In this document: positions 1 to 9,191 of the stretch, piece by piece | Layout of the letters: the number at the start of each line of letters is the position of its first letter | Numbering within the stretch: position 1 is the stretch's first letter | From: Halonotius sp046719765 | Lineage (GTDB): Archaea > Halobacteriota > Halobacteria > Halobacteriales > Haloferacaceae | Assembly: GCF_046719765.1 (NCBI RefSeq) | Contig: NZ_JABEBY010000003.1 | Coordinates: forward strand, 124,001-188,000 | Direction: 5' to 3' | Length of the DNA stretch: 64,000 nucleotides | Notes under the pieces: generated by a model | Seen by the model: the letters and a program-made list of their open reading frames with translations, nothing else | What the model was told of the DNA's origin: nothing | Database searches by the model: none | Translations under genes and position numbers: made by a program

Positions 1-957
1 GGTCTCACCGGCGAGGCGAACGCCCGCGCGTTGGCTGTCGGCTTCGCCTGCTGCGTCGGCGTCAGCGTCGGCGTCATCGCTGTCATCGATATCAGAGACA
101 TCGAACAGGCCGTACTCGTTGAGCTTGTACCCCTGGTCGATGGCGACGTTGCGGAGCGTCACGTTGTGATCTTTGCTACCGGTGAAATACTGGAGGGCCG
201 CGCCGAACTCCTCGGGGACGACGACCCGAAGATCGATCCGGACGTTGTCGGCGCGGACGCTGGATTTGTGGCTGCCGGCCTCGATCACGTCGTCGGCGTC
301 GTCCCACGCGGTAAAGGCGTCGACGACGGCCTCGCTCTCGTCGCTGGCGACGAGTACGTCGATGTCGCCGACAGTGTCCTTCCAGCGGCGGATCGAGCCG
401 GCGACATCAACGCGGTCGACGGCGTCGTGGGCGGCGAGATAATCGGTCACCGTATCAGCAACCGGCCGGGCGTCGCCGAGCCGTTCGCGCTGCTGGCTCT
501 GGCGGGCAAAGGGGATGTTGTCGAGGATGTTCTGTTCGGTCTTTGCGCCGAACCCCGTGATCTCCTGGATCTCGCCGGCCTCGGCGGCCGCCTCCAGTTC
601 GTCGAGATCGGTGATCCCGAGTTCCTCGTAGAGCGTGCCGACTGTCTTGGGGCCGACGCCTTCGACGCTGGTGAGGGCGTCCATATCGACCGGCATCGAC
701 TCCCGGAGGTCTTCGAGCTCGCTGATCTCACCGGTCTCAACGTATTCGACGATCTTCGAGGCGATGGCGTCGCCGACGCGGTCGATCTCGCTGACGGCGT
801 CCTCGCCGGTCGCCGCGAGCTGTTCGATCGGTTCCGGATACTCGGCGACGTTTTCGGCCGCCCGGCGGTAAGCGGTCGGCTTGTACTCGGCGCCCGTCGC
901 TTCGAGGCGGTCGGCGAACTCAAACAGCAGGCGGGCGACCTCGTCGTTGTAGCTCAT
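1..957 (-). CDS. polX: DNA polymerase X family protein (3' end beyond the window)
   Basis: The reading frame runs from an ATG at 957 off the left edge without a stop, so only the first 319 residues are present. They match the N-terminal polymerase part of archaeal/bacterial PolX, a short-gap repair polymerase. Helix-hairpin-helix motifs lie near residues 97-108 (VEGVGPKT) and 130-142 (ITGFGAKT). The nucleotidyltransferase motif GSIRR...GDIDV is at 187-201, with metal-binding Asp198 and Asp200; a third Asp is near 242. Residues 286-310 form an acidic linker. The C-terminal PHP exonuclease domain expected in roughly 580-residue haloarchaeal PolX would lie outside the window. Family assignment is confident. 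Confidence 0.92.
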   Translation of the reverse strand, partial: MSYNDEVARLLFEFADRLEATGAEYKPTAYRRAAENVAEYPEPIEQLAATGEDAVSEIDRVGDAIASKIVEYVETGEISELEDLRESMPVDMDALTSVEGVGPKTVGTLYEELGITDLDELEAAAEAGEIQEITGFGAKTEQNILDNIPFARQSQQRERLGDARPVADTVTDYLAAHDAVDRVDVAGSIRRWKDTVGDIDVLVASDESEAVVDAFTAWDDADDVIEAGSHKSSVRADNVRIDLRVVVPEEFGAALQYFTGSKDHNVTLRNVAIDQGYKLNEYGLFDVSDIDDSDDADADADAAGEADSQRAGVRLAGET

Positions 958-1028
958 TGCGTGTGGGTTGTGGAGCCGGGCACTTAGCTCCGGCCGCTGG
1001 ACTAGTTCGGGACGACGCAGGACAGTTG

Positions 1029-1466
1029 CTATCGCCGATTCCGGCTGTTGTCGTCTTCGTGACCGAGTGCCTTCTTGAGAAAGTTCGTCCAGCGCTTCTT
1101 GTCGGCCGCCTCCTGTCGCTTGGCTTCGGCTTCGAGATCGACCGGCTCCAACTGATCGAGGGCGTTGAGCGCGCGGTCGATGCCGACGATGGCCTCGACC
1201 TGATCTTGGCCTTCCTCGTAGCTGACCTCGTTGTTCTCGATCAACTCAACGCGCTCGACGCGCTCACGGCGGAGATTGCGTTTTGCGGTCTCGACCCGTT
1301 CGCGTTCGCCCGACGGGATCGTCTCGCGGCGTTTGATCTCGAAGACAAACGCCCGGAGATCGATCGTCTCCCCTTGGATCTCGATCCCCTCCGGCAGCTG
1401 GTGGCCAACCGTTGCCCCGTCGCGGCCGATCCGTTCGAGGAGCTGTTTTTGCTGGTAGGCCTTCAC
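1029..1466 (-). CDS. DUF5788-type haloarchaeal protein
   Basis: This encodes a 145-residue charged, soluble protein of unknown function that resembles the haloarchaeal DUF5788 family. Recognisable segments are an N-terminal QKQLLERIGRDGATVG, a central EIQGETIDLR and a basic/acidic helical region (ERERVETAKRNLRRERVER), with a C-terminal WTNFLKKALG. I chose the GTG at 1466 because homologues start just before the QQKQLLERI segment; an upstream ATG at 1508 would add 14 untypical residues. It lies downstream of, and on the same strand as, nothing obvious, and just upstream of polX on the same strand, so co-transcription with polX is possible. Confidence 0.7.
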   Translation of the reverse strand: MKAYQQKQLLERIGRDGATVGHQLPEGIEIQGETIDLRAFVFEIKRRETIPSGERERVETAKRNLRRERVERVELIENNEVSYEEGQDQVEAIVGIDRALNALDQLEPVDLEAEAKRQEAADKKRWTNFLKKALGHEDDNSRNRR

Positions 1467-1613
1467 AGTCGCACTCAGGGCTCGGGGTACTTGCCTCCAC
1501 CGCCACACGACTCGACAGGGGGTACCTCCACCGCCAAACAGCAGCTGTCACCGACAGCGGCCCAAATGAGCCGAAAACTGAACCTTCTTATGTGACTCAC
1601 CAGTAGACAGCAT

Positions 1614-2966
1614 ATGGGTTTGTTCGAACGGCTACGCGGTGATGACGGCCCCCGCGTTGCGTTCATCGGTATCGACGGTGTGCCGTACAGTCTTCTTGCG
1701 GAGCACAGCGACCGCTTCCCGAATCTATCCGCGCTGATCGAGGAAGGGTCGGCGGGGCCGATCGACAGCATCGTCCCGCCGGAGTCGAGTGCCTGCTGGC
1801 CCGCGCTCACGACGGGCGTCAACCCCGGCGAAACCGGTGTGTATGGCTTCCAGGATCGGGAAAACGGCTCCTATGAGACCTACGTGCCAATGGGCCGTGA
1901 CGTGCAGGCAACCCGGCTGTGGGATCGCGTCACCGAGGCCGACCGGGAAGCAACGGTGATGAACGTGCCCGTGACGTTCCCGCCACAGCGCAACGTCCAG
2001 CGGATGGTTTCGGGCTTTCTCTCGCCGAGCGTCGAGAAGGCCAGCCACCCCGAGGAGCTAACCCAGACGCTGGAGGATGGCGACTACATCATCGATGTCA
2101 ACGCCAAACTCGGCCACAAAGATGATAAAAGTGAGTTTGTCGACCACGCCCACAAGACCATGGATCGGCGGTTTGATGCCTTCGAACACTATCTGTCGGC
2201 CGACGACTGGGATCTCTTCTTTGGCGTCTTCATGACGACCGATCGGATCAACCACTTCCTGTTCAAGGATTACGAACACGACGGCGAGAACCGGGAGGCC
2301 TTCTTCGAGTTCTACGAGCAGCTCGACGACTACATCGGCCAGATCCGGGAAATGCTGCCGGATGACGTGACGCTGATGATCGCCTCCGACCACGGCTTTA
2401 CCAGCCTCGATTACGAGGTACACTGCAACACATGGCTCGAAGAGGAGGGCCTGCTGTCCTACGAGGACGACGACCACAGCGAACTCGGCGATATCGCCGA
2501 CGATGCGACCGCCTACTCGCTGATCCCGGGGCGGTTCTACATCAACCTCGAAGGCCGGGAACCCCGCGGAAGCGTTCCCGAATCCGAGTACGAGGCGGTT
2601 CGAGCGGATCTCAAAGAGCGGCTCGAAAACCTGGAGGGCCCCGACGGCACGCCGGTTTGCGAACGGGTCGTCGAGAAGGAAGACGCCTTCCGCGGCGACC
2701 ACGACGATATCGCCGCCGATCTCGTGGCGATCCCGAACCACGGCTTCGATCTGAAATCCGGGTTCAGCGGCCACGACGCGGTCTTCGATACCGGCCCGCG
2801 CAACGGGATGCACAGCTTCGATAACGCGACACTGCTGATCGACGACCCGGAGGCAACGATCGAGGACGTGGATCTCTACGATATCGCGCCGACGATCCTC
2901 GATCTGATGGAGATCGACTACGAGCGCACCGACTTCGACGGCGCGAGTCTGCTAAAACAGGCCTGA
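1614..2966 (+). CDS. alkaline phosphatase superfamily phosphodiesterase / nucleotide pyrophosphatase-like protein
   Basis: This 450-residue protein belongs to the alkaline phosphatase superfamily (type I phosphodiesterase/nucleotide pyrophosphatase branch). The first metal-binding aspartate is in FIGIDGVP (about residue 21). The nucleophile region is around SSACWPALTTG (58-68), followed by NPGETGVYGF. A second metal site is IASDHGF (about 260) and late His ligands are in GHDAVF and GMHSFDN near 390-405. It has no signal peptide, so a cytoplasmic role is likely. Haloarchaeal relatives often sit in glycan or phosphonate contexts, but the neighbours here give no such hint, and the substrate is unknown. 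The promoter region upstream is AT-rich (around 1570-1600). Confidence 0.82.
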   Translation: MGLFERLRGDDGPRVAFIGIDGVPYSLLAEHSDRFPNLSALIEEGSAGPIDSIVPPESSACWPALTTGVNPGETGVYGFQDRENGSYETYVPMGRDVQATRLWDRVTEADREATVMNVPVTFPPQRNVQRMVSGFLSPSVEKASHPEELTQTLEDGDYIIDVNAKLGHKDDKSEFVDHAHKTMDRRFDAFEHYLSADDWDLFFGVFMTTDRINHFLFKDYEHDGENREAFFEFYEQLDDYIGQIREMLPDDVTLMIASDHGFTSLDYEVHCNTWLEEEGLLSYEDDDHSELGDIADDATAYSLIPGRFYINLEGREPRGSVPESEYEAVRADLKERLENLEGPDGTPVCERVVEKEDAFRGDHDDIAADLVAIPNHGFDLKSGFSGHDAVFDTGPRNGMHSFDNATLLIDDPEATIEDVDLYDIAPTILDLMEIDYERTDFDGASLLKQA

Positions 2967-3356
2967 TACTGTATATTGGAGACGGTTGCCGGCTCGACCG
3001 CCCACCGGGCGGCGGTCGAACGGGAACGTCCGACAGCAACCCGTATGAGACGACAGCGATACCGTTGACGCGTGGCTCCGTCGTTCGATCCGACGCCGCT
3101 GAAACCGCCGAAAGCAATATCCTGTGGATGCATCTCTGTTACTCTCGCTGAGAGATACATGGTTAGCGGCGTTGTGTGATGTGTCTACGCAGAGTATATA
3201 AACTATATACCCAAAAAGCGGTAATATTATACTCTGCGCTGATAATAGATACGGGACTCATCACGCTGATGCTGGAAAAACAGGTACCGCTGACCGGAGT
3301 GTCCACAAAGAACCACCAGCCGGGGCGGTGGCGAACTCGCCAGGGAACCACGCTGT
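2967..3356. other. 390-bp intergenic region with an 11-bp inverted repeat
   Basis: No convincing gene lies here; the short frames lack recognisable sequence. The first 170 bases have ordinary base composition, while 3170-3260 is sharply AT-rich. Within it a perfect 11-bp inverted repeat, CGCAGAGTATA (3188-3198) and TATACTCTGCG (3228-3238), encloses a 29-base loop that contains another TATA-like run. It may be a hairpin or an operator for the sensor kinase that starts at 3357. The region probably also holds the kinase promoter. Confidence 0.5.
3188..3238. repeat. perfect 11-bp inverted repeat in AT-rich spacer
   Basis: The arms CGCAGAGTATA at 3188-3198 and TATACTCTGCG at 3228-3238 are exact reverse complements with a 29-base spacer. 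The repeat lies about 120 bases before the sensor kinase start at 3357, and a second TATA-like stretch lies in the loop. It could fold as a stem-loop or bind a dimeric regulator; the sequence alone does not decide. Confidence 0.55.
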
Positions 3357-4697
3357 ATGGATTCACATAACAGCGACTCGCTGAGCGAGACCGAACGAAG
3401 GATCATCGATCTCTCGGTAGAGACCCCCACGATGACCAACGCGGAGATCGCTGATGAGGTTGGTGTCCGGGTGGCATTCGTCCGCGATGTCCGTGATGAA
3501 CATCTGGATGTGTCCAACGACGACGCGGTGGCTGTACCGTGGTTGGATGCCGATGCTTCTGCACCGTATACTGTCGCCAACGGCGAGACGGAGCGTGACA
3601 CCACCGAGGCGGAGGCCACTGCAACGGAGGAGTTCAACCACCAGCCACAAACGAGGTACAGACTAAAACATCTCTTTACATCCCTTCCGGATCCCGTGGT
3701 CGAAACCGAGTTTGTGGGCGGCGACCCGATCGTTCGTCGCGTCAATACCGCATTCGAAAACGTCTTTGAGTACGATGATAGCGAGATCATCGGACAGCCG
3801 CTAACGGAGTTTGTCGTGCCGACGGGTTCCCACGGGGATGCAGTGGAGTGTACACGCCAGAGCGACGACGAAACGCATACCGAACGCATCGTGACACGGG
3901 AAACGGCAACTGGTGTCCGGCCCTTCCTGCACCGACACGTTCCCTACGAACATCGGGGCGATCAGTACGCATTCGAACTCTACAGCGACGTAACCGAACA
4001 GCAACGCCGAAAGGCGGAACTCGAACGACGGAACGAGCGGATCCGAGAGAGAAAAGAGCAGTTCGAGCAGTTCGCCTCGATTCTGTCGCACGACCTCCGA
4101 AACCCGATCAACATTGCGTCAGGCTATCTCGAACAGATAAAGACCGACGCAAACGCCGATCAGGTCGAGGTTATCGAACGCGCCCACGAGCGGATGCGAA
4201 CGCTCATCGACGAAACACTCACCCTCAAAGAGGAGTCGGAACTGGTTGCGGAGACGACCTCGGTGTCGATCACGGCACTCGCTGATTCGGCGTGGGATCT
4301 CGTCGAAACGGGCGATTCGGAACTCTGTGTCGTTGACGAATTCGAGTTGCAGTGTGACCGCGATCGGCTGTCACGACTGTTAGAAAACCTCTTCCGGAAT
4401 GCGATCGACCACAACGAGCGGCCAGTGACCGTCCGGATCGGGATCCACGACGAGATGACAACGTCAACACGGGCCGACACCCGAAACGCGTTCTATGTGG
4501 CAGACGACGGGTGTGGGGTTCCGGAAGCCAGACGCGAGCGGGTGTTCGACGTCGGGGAAACGGACGCACGGGACGGAACTGGGTTGGGATTGGCGATAGT
4601 AGAGCGCATCGCCGACTCCCACCAGTGGGATCTACAGCTCATCGAAAGCTTCGATGGCGGTTGCAAGTTCGTCATTTCGAACGTGGATATAGCGTGA
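3357..4697 (+). CDS. HTH-PAS sensor histidine kinase
   Basis: This is a 446-residue soluble sensor kinase with no membrane segment. Residues 9-48 resemble a winged/Lrp-type helix-turn-helix (MTNAEIADEVGV). A PAS-like domain covers about 102-215. The dimerisation/phospho-acceptor helix has SHDLRNP with His245. The ATPase domain spans about 310-440, with an N box (FRNAIDHNE near 346-354), G1 (DDGCGVP 383-389) and G2 (GTGLGLAI 407-414). An HTH fused to the N-terminus of a kinase is uncommon and may mediate DNA or partner binding. No response regulator is adjacent, which is normal for haloarchaea. The signal is unknown. Confidence 0.88.
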   Translation: MDSHNSDSLSETERRIIDLSVETPTMTNAEIADEVGVRVAFVRDVRDEHLDVSNDDAVAVPWLDADASAPYTVANGETERDTTEAEATATEEFNHQPQTRYRLKHLFTSLPDPVVETEFVGGDPIVRRVNTAFENVFEYDDSEIIGQPLTEFVVPTGSHGDAVECTRQSDDETHTERIVTRETATGVRPFLHRHVPYEHRGDQYAFELYSDVTEQQRRKAELERRNERIRERKEQFEQFASILSHDLRNPINIASGYLEQIKTDANADQVEVIERAHERMRTLIDETLTLKEESELVAETTSVSITALADSAWDLVETGDSELCVVDEFELQCDRDRLSRLLENLFRNAIDHNERPVTVRIGIHDEMTTSTRADTRNAFYVADDGCGVPEARRERVFDVGETDARDGTGLGLAIVERIADSHQWDLQLIESFDGGCKFVISNVDIA

Positions 4698-4941
4698 GCC
4701 ATCGCACACGGTACGGTATCTTGCGGCGATGCTCAGTGGCTGATCGTACGCTGTACACGTAGTGGATTGCGACTCAATACGGTAGCCCAACATGCTGGTT
4801 GCTGCTGCCGGCGAACGGGATGCGGACTGCTGCCGGAGAATAGAACCGACGAACTGTTTCGGCGCTTCGGTAAAACCGACCGCCAGAACAGCGATTCCGA
4901 CGAGCGACAAGGGTTTTCACCGTGCTGGCGCAACGCAGAGT

Positions 4942-5373
4942 ATGTTACACACTGTTGCCGACGACACCGACGACCTCTCTCCGGACGGCTTACTCGGGGC
5001 CTACGGGCGGTACCTTCGAACCGTCCTCGATGCGGTCGGCGTCGACATCGCGGTCGCCGAAACCGACCTCGACCGCGAGACCATCGAGGCCGTCGCCGAC
5101 GGCGAGGTCGCCGACCTGACGCTCACCGAGGCGGCCGCCATCGCCGCCCTCGACGACGACGCGCCCGACGCCGAGGCCGTCGTCCTCGAAACCCGCGACC
5201 ACCTGCTGATGGGGATGACGACCGCCGTCCTCGATGTCGACGCCATCGCCGCCGAACTCACTGTCGACCTCACCGGCCAGGAAGTCCAGCAGGCCATCGA
5301 AGGCCGCATCGAGATGAGCCTGACCGAACTCGCGGCGATCCAGTCGGTGATCGAACAACGGCTGGAGGCGTGA
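4942..5373 (+). CDS. DUF5791-type haloarchaeal protein
   Basis: This 143-residue acidic protein resembles the haloarchaeal DUF5791 family of unknown function. The conserved text includes LSPDGLLGAYGRYLR near the start, DRETIEAVADGE and LTLTEAAAIAALD, which look like a degenerate helix-turn-helix, and LLMGMTTAVLDVDAIA in the middle. I used the ATG at 4942; a longer frame from 4792 adds 50 residues of non-haloarchaeal-looking sequence. The stop codon is one base before the ATG of the next gene (5375), so the two are very likely co-transcribed. Confidence 0.75.
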   Translation: MLHTVADDTDDLSPDGLLGAYGRYLRTVLDAVGVDIAVAETDLDRETIEAVADGEVADLTLTEAAAIAALDDDAPDAEAVVLETRDHLLMGMTTAVLDVDAIAAELTVDLTGQEVQQAIEGRIEMSLTELAAIQSVIEQRLEA

Positions 5374-5374
5374 G

Positions 5375-6265
5375 ATGCGGGTCGTCATCCTCGGCTGTGG
5401 CTACATCGGGATCGAACTCGGCCGCCAGCTCACCACGGCAGGCCACGACGTGATCGGCGTCCGCCGATCGGAGTCGGGCTGTGAGGCGATCGAAGACGCC
5501 GGCTTTAGCCCCCATCAGGCCGATCTCACGGAGGGCGACGACCTTGCGGGGCTCCCGGACGCCGACTGGGTCGTCTTCGCCGCCTCCTCCGGTGGGCGAG
5601 ACGCCGCAGCAGCACGAAAGATCTACGTCGACGCGCTGGGCGACGCGATCGACAGCTACGGGGCCCGCGAGTCGCCGCCGGATGGCCTCATCTACACCTC
5701 CTCGACCGGCGTCTACGGCGACCACGATGGCGAGTGGGTCGACGAGGAGACGCCGCTGGAGCCGACGACCGCCAAGACCGAGGTGCTCGTCGAGGCCGAA
5801 CGCATCGCCCGCGAGCGCGCCGCCGCCCACGGGATCGACGGCACCGTTGCGCGTTTTTCCGGGCTGTATGGCCCGGATCGTTACCGATTGGATCGGTATC
5901 TCGACGGGCCGGTGACGGAAGGCTATCTCAACATGGTACACCGCGTTGACGCCGCCGGTGCGGTCGCCTTCCTGCTGACCGAGGATTGTGCGCGCGACGA
6001 GGTCGTGCTTGTCACTGACGACGAACCAGCCGACAAATGGGAGTTCGCCGACTGGCTGGCCGACCAGTGTGGTGTCGAGACACCACCCAAACAAACCACG
6101 GAAGAACGCCTCGCGGAGAGTGACCTCTCGGATGCGGGTCGCCGGCGCGTGCTGACGAGCAAACGCTGTTCGAACGACTACCTCCGCAAGCTTGGCTACG
6201 AGTTCACGTATCCGACCTACCGCGAGGGGTATCGGGACGCGGTCGACACCTACACCGCCGAGTAA
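5375..6265 (+). CDS. NAD-dependent epimerase/dehydratase family protein (atypical SDR, YeeZ-like)
   Basis: This 296-residue Rossmann-fold protein begins with the dinucleotide-binding motif GCGYIGIELG (7-16), followed by an acidic segment and the VVFAASS strand. The later segments YTSSTGVYG and RFSGLYGP are typical of extended SDR epimerases in the YeeZ/SDR family. The classical YxxxK catalytic pair is not clear: a Tyr is present in GVYGD, but the lysine falls in TTAKTE out of register, so activity may differ from standard epimerases. It follows DUF5791 with a one-base gap. The substrate is unknown. Confidence 0.83.
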   Translation: MRVVILGCGYIGIELGRQLTTAGHDVIGVRRSESGCEAIEDAGFSPHQADLTEGDDLAGLPDADWVVFAASSGGRDAAAARKIYVDALGDAIDSYGARESPPDGLIYTSSTGVYGDHDGEWVDEETPLEPTTAKTEVLVEAERIARERAAAHGIDGTVARFSGLYGPDRYRLDRYLDGPVTEGYLNMVHRVDAAGAVAFLLTEDCARDEVVLVTDDEPADKWEFADWLADQCGVETPPKQTTEERLAESDLSDAGRRRVLTSKRCSNDYLRKLGYEFTYPTYREGYRDAVDTYTAE

Positions 6266-6358
6266 GCCACCAGCGTCGTCGGTTGGCGGGCAGGTTCGGT
6301 GTCAACAAACAAGAGACCGACACGAACGTTCTTCATGTCGGCCGCAGATAGGCGTGGT

Positions 6359-7537
6359 ATGGAGCAGTCTATGGCCGTCGAGGGAGCCCTCTCGGCGGCG
6401 GCAACGGTCGTCGAGAGCCGGCCGCTGCTTGTCGCCATCGCGCTCGTCGTCATCGCCGGGCTGGCGGTGGCTGCCTACCGCTGGCTGCGGACGACCCCCG
6501 GCGAGCGGTTCGCCGAGCTGGTGGCCGACCGCGAGGCGGCGGTCGTGCTCATGCACCCAAACCCCGATCCCGACGCGATGGCGGCGGCGATGGGTGTCGC
6601 CGCCCTCGGCCAGCAGGTCGACACCGAGATGACGATCCAGTACCCCGGCCAGATCCGCCACCAGGAAAACCGGGCGTTCCGAACCGTCCTCGAACTCGAT
6701 ATCGAGGCTGTCGACCACGTCACCGAGCTGGCCGCCGAGGATGTGATCCTTGTCGATCACAACGAGCCCCGCGGCTTCGATGGCTGCGATGGGATTCTCC
6801 CGTTGGCGGTTGTCGACCACCACCCTGGCGACGGCAGCGGCGAGCAGTTCACCGACGTGCGTACAGATTACGGCGCCTGTGCAAGCATCATTGCCGAGTA
6901 TTTCCGGGACATCGGCGCGGTGCCGGTGCCGGCCGACGAACACGCCAGCGAGACCAACGCCACCCGTGTCGTCCCCTCCTTTACCGCGACCGGCCTGCTG
7001 TATGGGATCTTAGCGGACACCCAACATCTAACCGTCGGGGCGTCGGCCGCCGACTTCGACGCCGCCGCCTACCTCCAGCCCGGTGTCGACGAGGACAAAC
7101 TCGACCGGATCGCCAACCCCGAGGTCGACGCCGAGGTGCTGGAGATCAAGGCCCGCGCGATCGCCGGCCGCCAGACCCAGGGCTCGTTTGCGGTCTCGGA
7201 TGTCGGCACCGTCACCAACGCCGACGCGATCCCACAGGCCGCCGACGAACTCATCCGCCTGGAGGGGATCACCGCGGTCGTCGTCATCGGCGAGCGCGAG
7301 GGGACGATCCACCTCTCGGGTCGCTCCCGGGATGACCGCGTCCACATGGGCCGGGCCTTAGAGGAGGCGACCGCCGACGCCAAAACCGCGAGTGCCGGCG
7401 GCCACGCCCGGATGGGCGGCGGTCAGATCGCCCCCCAAACCGAGGTCACCGATGGCGGCGAAACCGACCAAGAGCCGGCGATGAACCGGGATCGACTCGT
7501 CGAGGAGATCTTTGCCTGCCTCTCGGGGGACGTGTGA
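6359..7537 (+). CDS. membrane-anchored DHH/DHHA1 phosphoesterase (NrnA-like)
   Basis: This 392-residue protein has one N-terminal membrane segment (about residues 22-42, LLVAIALVVIAGLAVAAY) and a cytoplasmic DHH phosphoesterase core. DHH-family metal motifs are HPNPDPDAMAAAMG (about 63-76), VDHNEP, and VVDHHPG (about 150-157). The C-terminal DHHA1 domain carries SGGHARMGGGQ. The family includes oligoribonuclease/pAp phosphatase (NrnA) and cyclic-dinucleotide hydrolases; which substrate applies here cannot be told. The ATG at 6359 fits the membrane-anchored family; an ATG at 6299 would add 20 residues of unlikely sequence. Confidence 0.87.
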   Translation: MEQSMAVEGALSAAATVVESRPLLVAIALVVIAGLAVAAYRWLRTTPGERFAELVADREAAVVLMHPNPDPDAMAAAMGVAALGQQVDTEMTIQYPGQIRHQENRAFRTVLELDIEAVDHVTELAAEDVILVDHNEPRGFDGCDGILPLAVVDHHPGDGSGEQFTDVRTDYGACASIIAEYFRDIGAVPVPADEHASETNATRVVPSFTATGLLYGILADTQHLTVGASAADFDAAAYLQPGVDEDKLDRIANPEVDAEVLEIKARAIAGRQTQGSFAVSDVGTVTNADAIPQAADELIRLEGITAVVVIGEREGTIHLSGRSRDDRVHMGRALEEATADAKTASAGGHARMGGGQIAPQTEVTDGGETDQEPAMNRDRLVEEIFACLSGDV

Positions 7538-7638
7538 GCGGCCGCGGCGCGGCCAGCATGTGAGCTGTCGCAGGACGACGGCTGACACGCGCTGACCGCG
7601 ATCCCGACGCTTATTCGCCATGGGCCGAAAGCGAGGGT

Positions 7639-8742
7639 ATGGCAACCGAACGCGGGACGTGGAACTACCGAGACCGCTTCGGCGACAGCTTTGGCCGCAC
7701 CTACTTCCGGCGGTTCCCGCCCGGCGTCGCCGGCTCCATCGGCCTCGGCACCTATCTCGGCGAGCCGACCGACGCCGTCGACGACGACTACCGCGAGGCG
7801 ATCACCGCCGCCCTTGAGAATGGGATCAATCTCATCGATACGGCGATCAACTACCGCTGTCAGCGCAGCGAGCGCGTTGTCGGCGACGCCCTCACCGGAA
7901 GCGATGTCGACCGCGATGAGATCGTTGTTGCCACGAAAGGCGGGTTTCTCCCCTTCGACGGCGAGCGACCCGCCGAGCCGGGGCAGTACATCCGCGAGCA
8001 GTATGTCGAGCCCGGGATCGTCGATCCCGAGACCCTCGTTCGGGGCAGCCACAGCATCGAGGCCGGCGTCATCGACCACCTGCTCGACCGGTCACTGTCG
8101 AATCTCGACCTCGACCGGATCGACTGCTACTACGTCCACAACCCCGAAACACAGCTACTCGACCGCGAGCCGGAGGCGGTCTACGACAGCCTCGAAGCCA
8201 CCTTCGAGCTGTTGGAACGGCGGCGGGCGGCCGGCGATATCGGTTGTTATGGGGTGGCAACGTGGGAAGCGTTTCGGGTCGAGCCAGAGGCTGAGCAACA
8301 TCTCTCGCTGCCGACCCTGCTGGATCGAGCCGCGCAGGCCGCCGAGACAGTCGGTGTCGACGACCACGGCCTCCAAGTGTTACAACTGCCGTTCAACGTT
8401 GAGATGGCCGACGCCTTCAGGCGGGCGACCCAGCCGGCCCCACCCGACGCCGACGCGGAGGGGCCGGTCAGTGTATTGGAGTACGCCCACGCCGCCGGGC
8501 TCCACGTTGTCACCAGCGCGAGCCTCGGGCAGGGCGCGTTGGCAGCGTCGCTGCCGGCGGCGATCGCCGCGGAGTTGGCCGGCGATACGACCGCCCAGCA
8601 GGCGATCAACTTCGCCCGGAGCGCGCCCGGCGTGACGACCGCCCTCGTTGGCATGGCCTCCCCGTCCCACGTCGCCGAAAACGCCGCCGCCGGCACGTTC
8701 GATCCGCTGGGCGCGAGTGCGTTCGACGCGATCTTTGAGTAA
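7639..8742 (+). CDS. aldo/keto reductase family protein
   Basis: This 367-residue TIM-barrel oxidoreductase is of the aldo/keto reductase superfamily. The catalytic tetrad region is visible as LIDTAINYR (Asp/Tyr, about 68-76), ATKGGF (Lys, about 100) and YYVHNPE (His, about 157). The C-terminal phosphate-binding region is less canonical (TTALVGMASPSHV). Haloarchaea have several such paralogues and this one is longer than the 279-residue one at 52,646. NADPH-dependent carbonyl reduction is the family role; the substrate is unknown. It is followed after 42 bases by methylglyoxal synthase, so a joint role in reactive-carbonyl metabolism is an inference from the neighbourhood. Confidence 0.85.
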   Translation: MATERGTWNYRDRFGDSFGRTYFRRFPPGVAGSIGLGTYLGEPTDAVDDDYREAITAALENGINLIDTAINYRCQRSERVVGDALTGSDVDRDEIVVATKGGFLPFDGERPAEPGQYIREQYVEPGIVDPETLVRGSHSIEAGVIDHLLDRSLSNLDLDRIDCYYVHNPETQLLDREPEAVYDSLEATFELLERRRAAGDIGCYGVATWEAFRVEPEAEQHLSLPTLLDRAAQAAETVGVDDHGLQVLQLPFNVEMADAFRRATQPAPPDADAEGPVSVLEYAHAAGLHVVTSASLGQGALAASLPAAIAAELAGDTTAQQAINFARSAPGVTTALVGMASPSHVAENAAAGTFDPLGASAFDAIFE

Positions 8743-8784
8743 CACCGGGAAGTTTCAAGCCCCCGGCGAGCACAGCGACAGTCG

Positions 8785-9156
8785 ATGCGATTGGCACTGA
8801 TCGCCCACGATGAAAAGAAGGATGACCTGATCGAGTTTGCTCGGGAACACGAAGACTGGCTCTCTGAGGCCGAACTGATGGCGACCGGCACGACCGGCAA
8901 ACGGCTGATGGAGGCGACCGACTTAGAGGTCGAACGGAAGGCGTCGGGCCCCCTCGGCGGTGACATGCAGATCGGCGGCGAGATCGCCGACGGCGACTGC
9001 AAGGGGCTGATCTTCCTTCGGGATCCACTGACCGCCCAGCCACACGAGCCGGATGTCTCCGCGCTGTTGCGGATCTGCGATGTGCATGACACGCCGCTGG
9101 CGACAAACGAGGCCTCAGCCACGTTCCTGCTGGAGGGACTGTTTGGGGATCGCTGA
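8785..9156 (+). CDS. mgsA: methylglyoxal synthase
   Basis: This 123-residue enzyme converts dihydroxyacetone phosphate to methylglyoxal and phosphate. It starts MRLALIAHDEKK, as the family does, with the phosphate-binding motif ATGTTGKRL (33-41) and the catalytic loop SGPLGGDMQIGG with Asp60. CDVHDTPLATNEASA near the C-terminus is also diagnostic. Length matches archaeal MgsA. It lies directly after an aldo/keto reductase, a class of enzyme able to reduce methylglyoxal; a functional link is plausible but not shown. Confidence 0.93.
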   Translation: MRLALIAHDEKKDDLIEFAREHEDWLSEAELMATGTTGKRLMEATDLEVERKASGPLGGDMQIGGEIADGDCKGLIFLRDPLTAQPHEPDVSALLRICDVHDTPLATNEASATFLLEGLFGDR

Positions 9157-9191
9157 GGAAGCTTTTGTACACGCGCTCATAATACGCTGCT

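Noticed and set aside
31..987. A 318-codon plus-strand open frame over the left end
   Set aside because: It is antisense to the polymerase X gene, whose conserved motifs are on the minus strand; long antisense frames are common in GC-rich DNA.
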